64,000 nucleotides of DNA from an uncultured Eubacteriales bacterium (GTDB taxonomy: Bacteria > Bacillota > Clostridia > Oscillospirales > Oscillospiraceae). Below the pieces are notes generated by a model, which was given only the letters and a program-made list of their open reading frames with translations, made no database searches and was not told where the DNA came from. Both the position numbers and the translations under genes were made by a program. Below, one piece after another: positions 41,192 to 49,525 of this stretch; position 1 is the first letter of the stretch; each line of letters opens with the position of its first letter. The stretch covers positions 45,629 to 109,628 of the forward strand of contig CAJKDY010000009.1 of NCBI GenBank assembly GCA_905198835.1, written 5' to 3'.

Positions 41192-41224
41192 ATAAAACTC
41201 CCCGCCCGCTGGGGCGGAGAGTTG
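41192..41224 (-). terminator. Terminator of the liv operon
   Basis: Hairpin AACTCTCCGCCC / GGGCGGGGAGTT on the minus strand (one mismatch) followed by TTTATTTTTC. Confidence 0.75.
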
Positions 41225-41246
41225 GTTCGTAAAAAGGGGGGGCGGT

Positions 41247-41957
41247 TTAGCCGCCGAGGTAGGCGGCCTTCACCGATTCATCGGTGAGCAGCTCTTGGGC
41301 GTCAGCGGATTTGACCACCTTGCCCGTCTCCAGCACATAGCCCCGGTTGGCCACGGAGAGGGCCATCTGGGCGTTTTGCTCCACCAGCAAAATGGTGGTG
41401 CCGTTTTTGTGCAGGGCCTTGATGATGTCGAAGATCTGGTCCACCAGGATGGGGGCCAGGCCCATAGAGGGTTCGTCCAGCATCATCAGCTTCGGCTTGC
41501 TCATCAGTGCCCGGCCCATGGCCAGCATCTGCTGCTCGCCGCCGGAGAGGGTGCCGCCGATCTGGCGGCGGCGCTCCTTGAGCCGGGGGAAGAGGGCGTA
41601 GACCTCCTCCAGGGAGCCGTCCACACCCTTGCCCGAGCGGATATAGGCGCCCATCTCCAGGTTTTCCTCCACCGTCATCTGCAAAAAGATACGGCGGCCT
41701 TCGGGGACGTGGGCCAGGCCGTGGGCCACCAGCTTGTGGGGGGCCACGGAAGAGATGTCCTTATCCTGGAAGGTGATGGAGCCGGTCTTGGATCGGAGCA
41801 GGCCGGAGATGGTCTTCAGAGTGGTGGACTTGCCCGCGCCGTTGGCGCCGATGAGGGTGACGATCTCCCCCTCGGCCACCTCAAAGGACACGCCCTTGAT
41901 GGCGTGGATGGCGCCGTAGTAGACGTTGATGTCATCCACCTTCAACAGAGTTCCCAT
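41247..41957 (-). CDS. livF: Branched-chain amino-acid ABC transporter ATP-binding protein LivF
   Basis: 236 residues. ATPase of a type I importer. Walker A GANGAGKSTTLK, signature LSGGEQQMLAMGRALM and Walker B LMMLDEPSMGLAP; the short length and the PEGRRIFLQMTVEENL segment are typical of LivF. Works with LivG on the cytoplasmic face of the LivHM channel. Last gene of the livKHMGF operon, four bases after the livG stop codon. Confidence 0.96.
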   Translation of the reverse strand: MGTLLKVDDINVYYGAIHAIKGVSFEVAEGEIVTLIGANGAGKSTTLKTISGLLRSKTGSITFQDKDISSVAPHKLVAHGLAHVPEGRRIFLQMTVEENLEMGAYIRSGKGVDGSLEEVYALFPRLKERRRQIGGTLSGGEQQMLAMGRALMSKPKLMMLDEPSMGLAPILVDQIFDIIKALHKNGTTILLVEQNAQMALSVANRGYVLETGKVVKSADAQELLTDESVKAAYLGG

Positions 41958-41961
41958 GCCG

Positions 41962-42816
41962 TCACACCTCCCGCTTCTTGCCCAGGTAGGCTTCGATGAC
42001 CTGGGGATTGTTCTTGATCTCGTCGGGCGTTCCCTTGGCGATGATTTCGCCGAAGTTCAGCACGGCGATGCCCTCGCAAATGCCCATGACCAGGGACATA
42101 TCATGCTCGATGAGCAGAATGGCGATGTGGAAGGTATCCCGGATCTTCACGATGTTTTCCATCAGCTCGGCGGTCTCGGAGGGATTCATGCCCGCCGCCG
42201 GCTCGTCCAGCAAAAGAAGGGACGGATTGGTGGCCAGGGCCCGCACGATCTCCAGCCGCCGCTGGGCGCCGTAGGGCAGGCTACCAGCCTCATGGTTTGC
42301 CAGGTCCTCCATGTCAAAGATGTGCAAAAGCTCCATGGCGCTCTCATGGGCCCGGCGCTCTTCCTTCCAATAGCCCGGCATACGGAGGATACCCTGGAAC
42401 ATCCCGTAGCGGGTATGGTTGTGAAGGCCCACCTTCACGTTTTCCTCCACCGTCAGGTTGTTGAACAGCCGGATGTTCTGGAAGGTCCGGGCGATACCCG
42501 CCCGGTTGACCTGGACGGTGTTCATGTTGTGGGTATCCACGCCGTCGAGCAAAATGGTGCCCCGGGTGGGCTGGTAGACCTTGGTCAGCAGGTTGAACAC
42601 CGTGGTCTTACCCGCGCCGTTGGGGCCGATGAGCCCGGCGATCTCGGTGCGGCCGATGGCCATGTTAAAGTCCTTGACGGCGGTGAGGCCACCAAAGTCG
42701 ATGCCCAGGTGCTGGCACTCCAGGATGGGGTCTTGGTTGATGTCCCGCTCGGGGATGATGTTCTTGGAGGGAACGGGCACCAGCCGGGTGGGCTCACGCT
42801 TGATCTTCTCGCTCAC
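41962..42816 (-). CDS. livG: Branched-chain amino-acid ABC transporter ATP-binding protein LivG
   Basis: 284 residues. Walker A GPNGAGKTTVFNLL, signature-like YGAQRRLEIVRAL (the LivG form without LSGGQ), Walker B LLLDEPAAGMNPSET and an extended N terminus. GTG 42816 overlaps the livM stop codon (GTGA) and has AAAGGGGGTG upstream. Partner of LivF in driving uptake of leucine, isoleucine and valine. Confidence 0.96.
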   Translation of the reverse strand: MSEKIKREPTRLVPVPSKNIIPERDINQDPILECQHLGIDFGGLTAVKDFNMAIGRTEIAGLIGPNGAGKTTVFNLLTKVYQPTRGTILLDGVDTHNMNTVQVNRAGIARTFQNIRLFNNLTVEENVKVGLHNHTRYGMFQGILRMPGYWKEERRAHESAMELLHIFDMEDLANHEAGSLPYGAQRRLEIVRALATNPSLLLLDEPAAGMNPSETAELMENIVKIRDTFHIAILLIEHDMSLVMGICEGIAVLNFGEIIAKGTPDEIKNNPQVIEAYLGKKREV

Positions 42817-43910
42817 TGCTGGGCACCCCCTTTCGCCGGCGCGGCAGGTCTTTTGCGTTTCAAAAGGGTCGTGACCTTGCCAAAGAAGGCCTTGATGGTG
42901 GGATTGTTGGTGACGATCATCACGATGATGAGGACGATGGCGTAGACCAGCATCCGGTAGTCGGCAAACTCCCGCAGGGCCTCGGGCAGGATATAGAGCA
43001 CGGTGGCCGCCACGATGGAGCCCCAGATGTTGCCCAGGCCGCCCAGCACCACATACACCAGCACCAGGATGGAGGTGTTGAAGTTGAACTTGGTGGAAAC
43101 GATGGAGGAGTAGTTAAGGCCGTAGAGCGCGCCGGCGGCGCCGGCTAAGGCGGCGGAGGTAACGAAGGCCATCATCTTATACTTGGTGGCGTTGATGCCT
43201 ACGCTCTCGGCGGCAATGCGGTTATCCCGAATGGCCATGATGGCCCGGCCCGCCCGGGAGCGGACCAGGTTGAGCACGATGACCAGGGTGATCATGATGA
43301 GCACAAAGCCCGCGGCGAAGCTGGAGATGGCGGTGACGCCGGTGGTGCCCTGAGCGCCCTTGATGATGACGGTACCGCCCGCGGCCAGGTTCAGATCGGC
43401 GGCGGACTTGGTGCCGGTGAGGTTGAAAATAATATGCAGACCCTTGCTGTCACAGCCCACGATCAGGCAGTTCATCAGCTCCTTGATGATCTCGCCAAAG
43501 GCCAGGGTGACGATGGCCAGGTAGTCGCCCCGCAGCCGCAGCACCGGGATACCGATCAGCGCCCCGGCCACGCCGGCCAGCAGCGCGCCCGCCAGAATGG
43601 CCACAGCCAAACGCAGAGGAGCGAAGGGAATGGCGTCGGTCAGGCTCATGGCGGTGACCGCGCCGGAGAAGGCGCCCACGCTCATAAAACCCGCGTGGCC
43701 CAGGCTCAGCTCGCCGGAGATGCCCACCACCAGGTTCAAGCTCACCGCCATGACCACATAGCAGCACGCCGGCACCAGCCAGCCCTGCTGGGAGCGGCTC
43801 AAAACGCCGTTGCCGTTGAGAACAGAGATCAGGATAAAGGCCACAGTGACCCCCAGGTAGGTGAGAAAGTCCACCTTGGTGGTCCGCTTCAAAGACTTTA
43901 ATTTCTTCAT
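42813..43910 (-). CDS. livM: Branched-chain amino-acid ABC transporter permease LivM
   Basis: About 365 residues from ATG 43910 (GAGG eight bases upstream; GTG 43919 is an alternative). Nine to ten hydrophobic segments; family motifs SLGHAGFMSVGAFSGA, RLRGDYLAIVTLAFGEI (EAA-like coupling region) and AGAAGALYGLNYSS. Forms the channel with LivH. Start codon lies ten bases after the livH stop. Confidence 0.95.
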   Translation of the reverse strand: MKKLKSLKRTTKVDFLTYLGVTVAFILISVLNGNGVLSRSQQGWLVPACCYVVMAVSLNLVVGISGELSLGHAGFMSVGAFSGAVTAMSLTDAIPFAPLRLAVAILAGALLAGVAGALIGIPVLRLRGDYLAIVTLAFGEIIKELMNCLIVGCDSKGLHIIFNLTGTKSAADLNLAAGGTVIIKGAQGTTGVTAISSFAAGFVLIMITLVIVLNLVRSRAGRAIMAIRDNRIAAESVGINATKYKMMAFVTSAALAGAAGALYGLNYSSIVSTKFNFNTSILVLVYVVLGGLGNIWGSIVAATVLYILPEALREFADYRMLVYAIVLIIVMIVTNNPTIKAFFGKVTTLLKRKRPAAPAKGGAQQ

Positions 43911-43920
43911 GGCCGCCACC

Positions 43921-44817
43921 TCAAACTTTCTCGGGCACGTACTTGCCCAGCAGACCCGACGGGCGCACCAGCAGCACCACGATGAGCACGGCGAAGACGA
44001 TGGAGTTGGCCAGGCTGGTAGAGATATAGGCCTTAGCCAAGGCCTCGATGATGCCGATGAGCAGTCCGCCCAGCAGGGCGCCGGGGATGGAGCCGATGCC
44101 GCCGAAGACGGCGGCGGTGAAGGCCTTAATGCCGGGCATGGAGCCGGTGGTAGGCATCAGGGTGGGGGAGTAGGAGCAAAGCAGCACCCCAGCGATGGCC
44201 GCCAGGGCAGAGCCGATGGCAAAGGTCATGGAAATGGTGGCGTTGACGTTGATGCCCATGAGCTGAGCCGCGCCCTTGTCCTCCGAGCAGGCCCGCATGG
44301 CCTTACCCATCTTGGTCTTGGTGGTGAAGAGGGTCAGGGCAATCATAATCACCACGCAGGCGGCCATGGTGAACAGGGACAGATAGCTGATGGACAGCTC
44401 GCCCAGCTGGAGCACGTTGGGCTCGCCAGCGGCGTTGGTGGAGGGGATCAGGGGCGTAAAGACCTTGGGGTTAGCGCCCCAGATCAAAAGGGCGCTGTTT
44501 TGTAGCAGGTAGCTCACGCCGATGGCGGTGATGAGTACGGCCAGAGACGTAGCCTGCCGAAGGGGCTTATAGGCGAGGCCCTCGATGATGACGCCCAGCA
44601 CCGTGCACACCACCATGGCCAGTACCAGAGCCAGCCAGCCGTTGAGGCCCATATAGCTCATAGCGCAGAAGGAGACATACCCGCCCACCATGATGACGTC
44701 GCCATGGGCAAAGTTCAGCATCTTGGCGATGCCGTAGACCATGGTGTAGCCCAGGGCGATGATGGCGTATACGCTGCCCACATTCAAGCCGATGATCAGG
44801 TTTGACAAAAATCCCAT
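43921..44817 (-). CDS. livH: Branched-chain amino-acid ABC transporter permease LivH
   Basis: 298 residues from ATG 44817 (GAGAGGA upstream). Eight or so hydrophobic segments; LivH motifs GSVYAIIALGYTMVYGIAKM, LNFAHGDVIMVGGY and a C-terminal KAFTAAVFGGIGSIPGALLG. Forms the membrane channel with LivM. A longer frame upstream (to 44916) covers non-conserved leader sequence and the livK-livH hairpin region, so the internal ATG is preferred. Confidence 0.95.
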   Translation of the reverse strand: MGFLSNLIIGLNVGSVYAIIALGYTMVYGIAKMLNFAHGDVIMVGGYVSFCAMSYMGLNGWLALVLAMVVCTVLGVIIEGLAYKPLRQATSLAVLITAIGVSYLLQNSALLIWGANPKVFTPLIPSTNAAGEPNVLQLGELSISYLSLFTMAACVVIMIALTLFTTKTKMGKAMRACSEDKGAAQLMGINVNATISMTFAIGSALAAIAGVLLCSYSPTLMPTTGSMPGIKAFTAAVFGGIGSIPGALLGGLLIGIIEALAKAYISTSLANSIVFAVLIVVLLVRPSGLLGKYVPEKV

Positions 44818-44938
44818 GGGGCTTCCTCTCTTTCTCAAAAACTTGTTTTCGCGCAGATACCACATATGGCAGAAACCAAGACGTGGCCACGCCGTCCGCG
44901 TCCTCGTTTCCGCCATAGGCGTTGGATGAAAAGGGGAG

Positions 44939-44971
44939 AGCTGGCGGGAAGGTGGGCCCTTCCCGCCAGCT
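44939..44971 (-). terminator. Intra-operon hairpin between livK and livH
   Basis: 14-bp stem AGCTGGCGGGAAGG / CCTTCCCGCCAGCT right after the livK stop, with only a weak T-run. Such hairpins usually cause partial termination or protect livK mRNA, giving more binding protein than permease. Confidence 0.65.
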
Positions 44972-44991
44972 GTGTTTGGTCAATAACGCGC

Positions 44992-46209
44992 TTACTGGGG
45001 CAGGACGTACACGCCGTTCTCGATGACCACGGCCATGGGGGCCTTGGACACGGCGCCGCTGGCGTCCCAGGTCATGCCCGTGCCGGTGAGGCCGTCCACG
45101 CTGATGGTGGGCATCACGGCCACAACGGCGTCGCAGATGTCGGCGGCGGACATGTCGGCAGTGCAGCCGGCAGTCTCCAGAGCGGTCTTGATGGTGTAGA
45201 CACAGTCATAGGCGTCGGCGGCGAACTGGTTGGGGGTCTCGCCGTAGAGGTCGTTGTACTTGCTGACGAAGGACTGGGTCAGAGCGTCGTCGGCGTCGGC
45301 GGAGAAGGGGGTCAGCAGCATAACGCCCTCAGCCAGAGAGGTGTCAAAGTTCTCCATGGTCAGAATGCCGTCCATGCCGTCCACGCCGAAGTAGGTGGGC
45401 TTGTAGCCGGCGGCGGTGGCCTGGGTCATGATGACGGAGGCGGGCTGATAGTACATGGGCAGGAAGATCAGGTCGGCCCCGGCGGACTGGCAGCCGGCCA
45501 CCTGGACGGAGAAGTCGGTCTGGGTATCCTCGGTGAAGGTGCCCTCATAGACCACCTCCAGGCCCTTAGCGGCAGCCTCGGCCACAAAGGTGTCCCGAAT
45601 GCCGGTGGAGTAAGCGTCGTCGTTCTTATAAATAACGGCAATCTTGGCGGAGGCCATGTTCTCGGCCATGTAGTCGGCGGAGGCGGTGCCCTGGTTGGGG
45701 TCGGTGAAGCAGACCTGGAACACGTTGTCCTTGCCGTCGATGACGTCGGCGGAGGAGGCGGAGGGGGTCAGCATGAACACGCGGTCCTGCATGGCCAGGG
45801 GGCTGACGGACAGGGCCGGGCCGGTGGTGACGGTGCCGACCAGGAGCTGCATCCCGTCGTCCAGCAGCTTGTTGTAGGCGTTGACGGAGGTCTCGGCGTC
45901 GTGGACGTCGTCCTCAAACTGCAGCTCGAACTTCACGGCGCTGTCAGAGGCGTTGATCTCGTCCACGGCGATCTGAGCGCCGCGCTGAGCGGCCATGCCG
46001 TAGATGGCGGCGCCGCCGGTCAGGGGGCCAATGCCGCCCAGCTTAAAGGTGCCGGAGGCAGCGCCCACGGGGGCGTCGGTGGCGGGCACGTCGCTGGCGG
46101 GAGCGTCAGAGACAGGAGCGTCGGTGGCGGGGGTGTCGTCGCCGCCGCCGCAGGCGGCCAGGGCGAAGACCATCGCCAGGGCCAAAAGCAGAGCAAGATA
46201 CTTTTTCAT
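44992..46209 (-). CDS. livK: Branched-chain amino-acid ABC transporter substrate-binding lipoprotein LivK
   Basis: 405 residues from ATG 46209 (AGGAGG nine bases upstream; an in-frame TTG at 46218 overlaps that site). Lipoprotein signal ending LAAC, then a Thr/Ala/Asp/Pro linker. The periplasmic-binding-protein fold starts KLGGIGPLTGGAAIYGMAAQ and holds LLVGTVTTGPALSVSP and PSASSADVIDG, as in Leu/Ile/Val-binding proteins. First and probably most abundant product of the operon. Confidence 0.95.
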   Translation of the reverse strand: MKKYLALLLALAMVFALAACGGGDDTPATDAPVSDAPASDVPATDAPVGAASGTFKLGGIGPLTGGAAIYGMAAQRGAQIAVDEINASDSAVKFELQFEDDVHDAETSVNAYNKLLDDGMQLLVGTVTTGPALSVSPLAMQDRVFMLTPSASSADVIDGKDNVFQVCFTDPNQGTASADYMAENMASAKIAVIYKNDDAYSTGIRDTFVAEAAAKGLEVVYEGTFTEDTQTDFSVQVAGCQSAGADLIFLPMYYQPASVIMTQATAAGYKPTYFGVDGMDGILTMENFDTSLAEGVMLLTPFSADADDALTQSFVSKYNDLYGETPNQFAADAYDCVYTIKTALETAGCTADMSAADICDAVVAVMPTISVDGLTGTGMTWDASGAVSKAPMAVVIENGVYVLPQ

Positions 46210-46239
46210 TTCATTCAACCTCCTTTAAGGTTATTGACA

Positions 46240-46268
46240 ATTGTAGACTCGGCAGTTAAATTTGTCAA
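46240..46268 (-). promoter_or_regulatory. Promoter of the liv operon
   Basis: Minus-strand consensus -35 TTGACA (46263-46268), 17 nt, -10 TACAAT (46240-46245). No leader riboswitch or CodY-like box (AATTTTCWGAAAATT) was noted. Confidence 0.75.
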
Positions 46269-46279
46269 CTTTACAAACA

Positions 46280-46313
46280 GACAAATGACGGGGGCCAAAA
46301 CCCCCGTCATTTG
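46280..46313 (-). terminator. Terminator of the SDR gene
   Basis: Perfect palindrome ACAAATGACGGGGG / CCCCCGTCATTTGT, ten bases after the SDR stop codon. Confidence 0.85.
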
Positions 46314-46322
46314 TGAATTCTG

Positions 46323-47039
46323 TCAAATCGCAAAGCCGCCGTCCACCGCTAAGACCTGGCCGGTGATAAAGGAAGCGGCGTCCGAACAGAGGAAGGCCAC
46401 CGCCGCCGCCACCTCCTCCGGCCGGCCGATCCGCCCCAGGGGCGTCGCCTCCGCCAAGTCCGCAAAGTCTTGTGGCTCTAGGCGTGCGTTCATCTCGGTG
46501 TCGATGACGCCCGGGGCCACGCAGTTCACCGTCACCCCGCTGGGGCCCACTTCCTTCGCCAGAGCCTTGGTCAATCCAACGGCCCCGGCTTTGGCGGCAG
46601 AGTAGGCCGCCTCACAAGAGGCCCCGCGCAGGCCCCAGATGGAGGAAACGGTCACGATCTTCCCCTGTTTTCGCCCGATCATATGGGGCAAAACCGCCCG
46701 ACAGCAGTGAAATATCCCGTCCAGGTCGGCGGCCATAACGCCCCGCCAGTCGCCATCCGTCATATCCTGCAAAAGTCCCACATGGGCCACCCCGGCATTG
46801 CATATCAAAATGTCAAGTTGACAAAATTTATCCAACACATTGTCAACCGCCGAGGCCACGCTTTTTGGGTCGGCCACGTCGCAGGGCACCGCATATCCGC
46901 CCAGCTGGGCGGACAGACCCTCCGCCTGGGCCTGCCGGGTATGGTAGCCCACGCAGACAGTCACGCCATCCGCGGCCAGAGCCCGGCAAATGGCCGAGCC
47001 GATCCCTCCTGTGCCGCCGGTGACCAGCGCGACTTTCAT
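46323..47039 (-). CDS. Short-chain dehydrogenase, YmfI-like (EF-P 5-aminopentanone reductase type)
   Basis: 238-residue SDR. NAD(P) motif TGGTGGIGSAI, catalytic Ser in VSSIWG, Tyr and Lys in YSAAK, C-terminal GQVLAVDGGFAI. The stretch SSIWGLRGASCEAAYSAAKA closely follows the YmfI proteins that reduce 5-aminopentanone on elongation factor P, a modification known in Bacillus. FabG-type 3-oxoacyl-ACP reductases are the main alternative; GASCE favours YmfI. No efp gene is in the window. Monocistronic, between groESL and the liv operon. Confidence 0.78.
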   Translation of the reverse strand: MKVALVTGGTGGIGSAICRALAADGVTVCVGYHTRQAQAEGLSAQLGGYAVPCDVADPKSVASAVDNVLDKFCQLDILICNAGVAHVGLLQDMTDGDWRGVMAADLDGIFHCCRAVLPHMIGRKQGKIVTVSSIWGLRGASCEAAYSAAKAGAVGLTKALAKEVGPSGVTVNCVAPGVIDTEMNARLEPQDFADLAEATPLGRIGRPEEVAAAVAFLCSDAASFITGQVLAVDGGFAI

Positions 47040-47088
47040 AAAAACGCCCCCTTGCTTACTTTTGCTCGATTATACCACGCTCTCGGCA

Positions 47089-47118
47089 AAAAGAAAACCC
47101 TCCGCAAAGCGGAGGGCT
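47089..47118 (-). terminator. Terminator of groESL
   Basis: Hairpin CCCTCCGC-AAA-GCGGAGGG with TTTTCTTTTT on the minus strand, about 160 nt after the groEL stop codon and just beyond the 3' repeat. Confidence 0.85.
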
Positions 47119-47130
47119 TTCTGGACCTCG

Positions 47131-47276
47131 GGCTGTCACGCTTCCGTTGGGCGTGCTTGTCGCCGGTTCTTTCGCCGCCCTTGGCGAAAATGTTGCTCAC
47201 GCCTTGCGGCGTTCGCCTGTTTTTCGCGTACGGGCGGCTCCAAGCCCGGCAGCCCGCCTACGGGTCGCGCTTCGTT
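47131..47276 (-). repeat. Dispersed 3'-UTR repeat, copy B (after groEL)
   Basis: In transcript direction it starts four bases after the groEL TAA with GAAGCGCGACCCGTAGGC and ends CCCAACGGAAGCGTGACAGC before the terminator at 47089-47118. Blocks GCCGGGCTTGGAGCCG, GCGAAAAACAGGCGAACGC and AAGGGCGGCGAAAGAACCGG match copy A at 8361-8551, with a different small hairpin in the middle. Confidence 0.8.
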
Positions 47277-48902
47277 TTAATACATCCCGCCCATGTCGGG
47301 GTTGGCGGGAGCGGGGGCGGGGGGCTCGGGCTTGTCGGCCACCAGGGACTCGGTGGTGAGCATCAGGGAGGCCACGCTGGCCGCGTTCTCCAGGGCGGAG
47401 CGAGTCACCTTGGTGGGGTCCACGATGCCGGAGGAGATCATGTCCACATAGGTCTCGTTGTAGGCGTCGAAGCCGTAGCCCGTCTTCTTGGACTGCTTGA
47501 CCTGCTCCAGCACCACGCTGCCGTCGATGCCGGCGTTCTTGGCGATCTGGCGCATGGGCTCGGTGAGGGCGGCGGCGATGATGGCGGCGCCAGTCTTCTC
47601 GTCGCCCTCCAGGGTCTTGACCAGCTTATCCACAGCGGGGACGGCGTTGACATAGGCGGTGCCGCCGCCGGCCACGATGCCCTCCTCCACGGCGGCCCGG
47701 GTGGCGTTCAGGGCGTCCTCGATGCGCAGCTTCTTCTCCTTCATCTCCGCCTCGGTGGCGGCGCCCACGCGGATGATAGCCACGCCGCCGGCCAGCTTGG
47801 CCAGCCGCTCCTGGGCCTTCTCCTTGTCATACTCGGAGGTGGTGTTCTCGATGACGGTGCGGATCTGGGCCACACGGTCCTTCACGGCCTTGGAGGAGCC
47901 CGCGCCGTCCACGATGATGGTGTTCTCCTTGTTGCTCTTCACCTGGCGGGCCTTGCCCAGCATGTTGAGCTGGGTGTCCTTCAGCTCCATGCCCAGGTCG
48001 CTGGAGATCACGGTGCCGCCGGTGAGGATGGCGATGTCCTCCAGCATCTCCTTGCGCCGGTCGCCAAAGCCAGGGGCTTTCACACACAGAACATTCAAGG
48101 TCCCGCGCAGCTTATTGACGATCAGGGTGGACAGCGCCTCGCCCTCCACGTCCTCGGCGATGATGACCAGCTTCTTGCCCGACTGGATCACCTGCTCCAG
48201 GATGGGCAGGATCTCCTGGATGTTGGAGATCTTTTTATCGGTAATGAGGATAAGAGCGTCGTCAAAGACGGCCTCCATCTTCTCGGTGTCGGTGACCATA
48301 TAGGGGGTGATGTAGCCCCGGTCAAACTGCATGCCCTCGACGACCTCGGAGTAGGTCTCGGCGGTCTTGGACTCCTCCACGGTGATGACGCCGTCGTGGC
48401 CCACCTTCTCCATGGCCTCGGCAATGAGCTTGCCGATGGTCTCGTCGCCGCTGGAGACAGCGCCTACCCGGGCAATATCCTCGGTGCCCTTGACCTTCTT
48501 GGAGTTCTTCTTGATCTCGGCGATGGCGGTCTCGGTGGCCTTGGCGATGCCCTTCTTCATGACCATGGGATTGGCCCCGGCGGCCAGGTTCTTCAAGCCC
48601 TCGCGGATGATGGCCTGGGCCAGCAGGGTGGCGGTGGTGGTGCCGTCGCCGGCCACGTCGTTGGTCTTGGTGGAGACCTCCTTGACCAGCTGGGCGCCCA
48701 TGTTCTCAAAGGGGTCCTCCAGTTCGATCTCCTTGGCGATGGTCACGCCGTCGTTGGTGACCAGGGGAGAGCCGTACTTCTTGTCCAGCACCACGTTGCG
48801 GCCCTTGGGGCCCATGGTGACCTTCACGGTGTCGGCAAGCTGGTTGACGCCCCGCTCCATAGCCTTGCGGGCGTCCTCGCCGTAGCAAATGAGTTTAGAC
48901 AT
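47277..48902 (-). CDS. groEL: 60-kDa chaperonin GroEL
   Basis: 541 residues, normal. ATP-driven folding chamber. ATPase motifs VTMGPKGRNVVLDKKYG and NDVAGDGTTTATLLAQ near residues 30-100, IAEDVEGEALSTL in the apical part and a C terminus ending in PDMGGMY, a typical Gly/Met-rich tail. GGAGG precedes the ATG. Second gene of groESL, whose CIRCE operator lies before groES. It is separated from groES by a 180-nt multi-hairpin spacer and followed by a dispersed repeat. Confidence 0.99.
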   Translation of the reverse strand: MSKLICYGEDARKAMERGVNQLADTVKVTMGPKGRNVVLDKKYGSPLVTNDGVTIAKEIELEDPFENMGAQLVKEVSTKTNDVAGDGTTTATLLAQAIIREGLKNLAAGANPMVMKKGIAKATETAIAEIKKNSKKVKGTEDIARVGAVSSGDETIGKLIAEAMEKVGHDGVITVEESKTAETYSEVVEGMQFDRGYITPYMVTDTEKMEAVFDDALILITDKKISNIQEILPILEQVIQSGKKLVIIAEDVEGEALSTLIVNKLRGTLNVLCVKAPGFGDRRKEMLEDIAILTGGTVISSDLGMELKDTQLNMLGKARQVKSNKENTIIVDGAGSSKAVKDRVAQIRTVIENTTSEYDKEKAQERLAKLAGGVAIIRVGAATEAEMKEKKLRIEDALNATRAAVEEGIVAGGGTAYVNAVPAVDKLVKTLEGDEKTGAAIIAAALTEPMRQIAKNAGIDGSVVLEQVKQSKKTGYGFDAYNETYVDMISSGIVDPTKVTRSALENAASVASLMLTTESLVADKPEPPAPAPANPDMGGMY

Positions 48903-48913
48903 ATTGTATTACC

Positions 48914-49085
48914 TCCTAGTTATAAATGCCTCGCAGAGTTCGCCGCGTCAGCGGCGAAGGATCATAATTATTTTTTGTCAGGACATGCGCCTGACAAAAA
49001 ATACTTCTCGGATTTTGGTTGTGCCCGCAGGGCGCGGCCAAAATCCGCAAACCTCACCGGAAACGGCGAAGCCGTTTTCGGTGAC
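48914..49085 (-). repeat. Four-hairpin spacer between groES and groEL
   Basis: In transcript order: CACCGAAAACGGC/GCCGTTTCCGGTG; CGGATTTTGG/CCAAAATCCG around GCGCCC-TGC-GGGC; TATTTTTTGTCAGG/CCTGACAAAAAATA; TTCGCCGC/GCGGCGAA. The spacer starts at the groES stop codon and ends at the groEL ribosome site. It may regulate subunit ratio or be an inserted palindromic element. Confidence 0.75.
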
Positions 49086-49370
49086 TTACTCGACGATGGC
49101 GAGAATATCGGACTGGCGGACGATGTTGTACTCCACGCCGTCCACCTTGACCTCGGTGCCGGAGTACTTGCTGGTGATGACCTTGTCGCCCTTCTTGACG
49201 GTCATCTTGACCTCCTTGCCGTCCACCATGCCGCCGGGGCCAACGGCGACCACCTCGGCCACCTCGGGCTTCTCCTTGGCCGCGCCGGTGAGAATGATGC
49301 CGCTCTTGGTCTTCTCCTCGGCCTCTACCAGCTTTACCACAACACGGTCTGCCAACGGTTTCAACTTCAT
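49086..49370 (-). CDS. groES: 10-kDa co-chaperonin GroES
   Basis: 94 residues, the standard length. Forms the heptameric lid of GroEL. MKLKPLADRVVVKLVEAEEK at the start, mobile loop SGIILTGAAKEKPEVAEVVA, roof region and C-terminal GVEYNIVRQSDILAIVE. AGGAGG precedes ATG 49370. First gene of the heat-shock operon under CIRCE control. Confidence 0.99.
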   Translation of the reverse strand: MKLKPLADRVVVKLVEAEEKTKSGIILTGAAKEKPEVAEVVAVGPGGMVDGKEVKMTVKKGDKVITSKYSGTEVKVDGVEYNIVRQSDILAIVE

Positions 49371-49409
49371 AATAGGTTCCCTCCTATAATATAATAACTA
49401 CTTTGGGGA

Positions 49410-49436
49410 TTAGCACTCTTTTTGCCGGAGTGCTAA
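49410..49436 (-). promoter_or_regulatory. CIRCE operator (HrcA binding site)
   Basis: Perfect inverted repeat TTAGCACTC-N9-GAGTGCTAA, about 40 bp before groES. HrcA binds it and represses groESL without stress; hrcA is not in the window. Confidence 0.97.
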
Positions 49437-49446
49437 CGCTTGTATG

Positions 49447-49475
49447 ATAATACCTCGCCTGCCAAAAAAAATCAA
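49447..49475 (-). promoter_or_regulatory. groESL promoter
   Basis: Minus-strand -35 TTGATT (49470-49475), 17 nt, -10 TATTAT (49447-49452), ending ten bases before CIRCE. Confidence 0.65.
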
Positions 49476-49506
49476 CCCCCTTTTTCAAAAAAAGGAGGTC
49501 GATTTT
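49464..49506 (-). terminator. Terminator of the recJ-rel-...-lipid kinase operon
   Basis: On the minus strand AAAATCGACCTCCTTTTT pairs with AAAAAGGGGGTTGATTTT; the two DNA mismatches become G-U pairs in RNA, followed by a T-run. The 3' arm contains the groESL -35 box. Confidence 0.65.
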
Positions 49507-49525
49507 CAAAAAATTAAAATTCTGT

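Noticed and set aside
46323..47039. Calling the SDR a FabG of fatty-acid synthesis
   Set aside because: No other fab genes are near, and the GASCE motif after the SSIWG segment fits the YmfI/EF-P reductase group better; FabG is kept only as an alternative.
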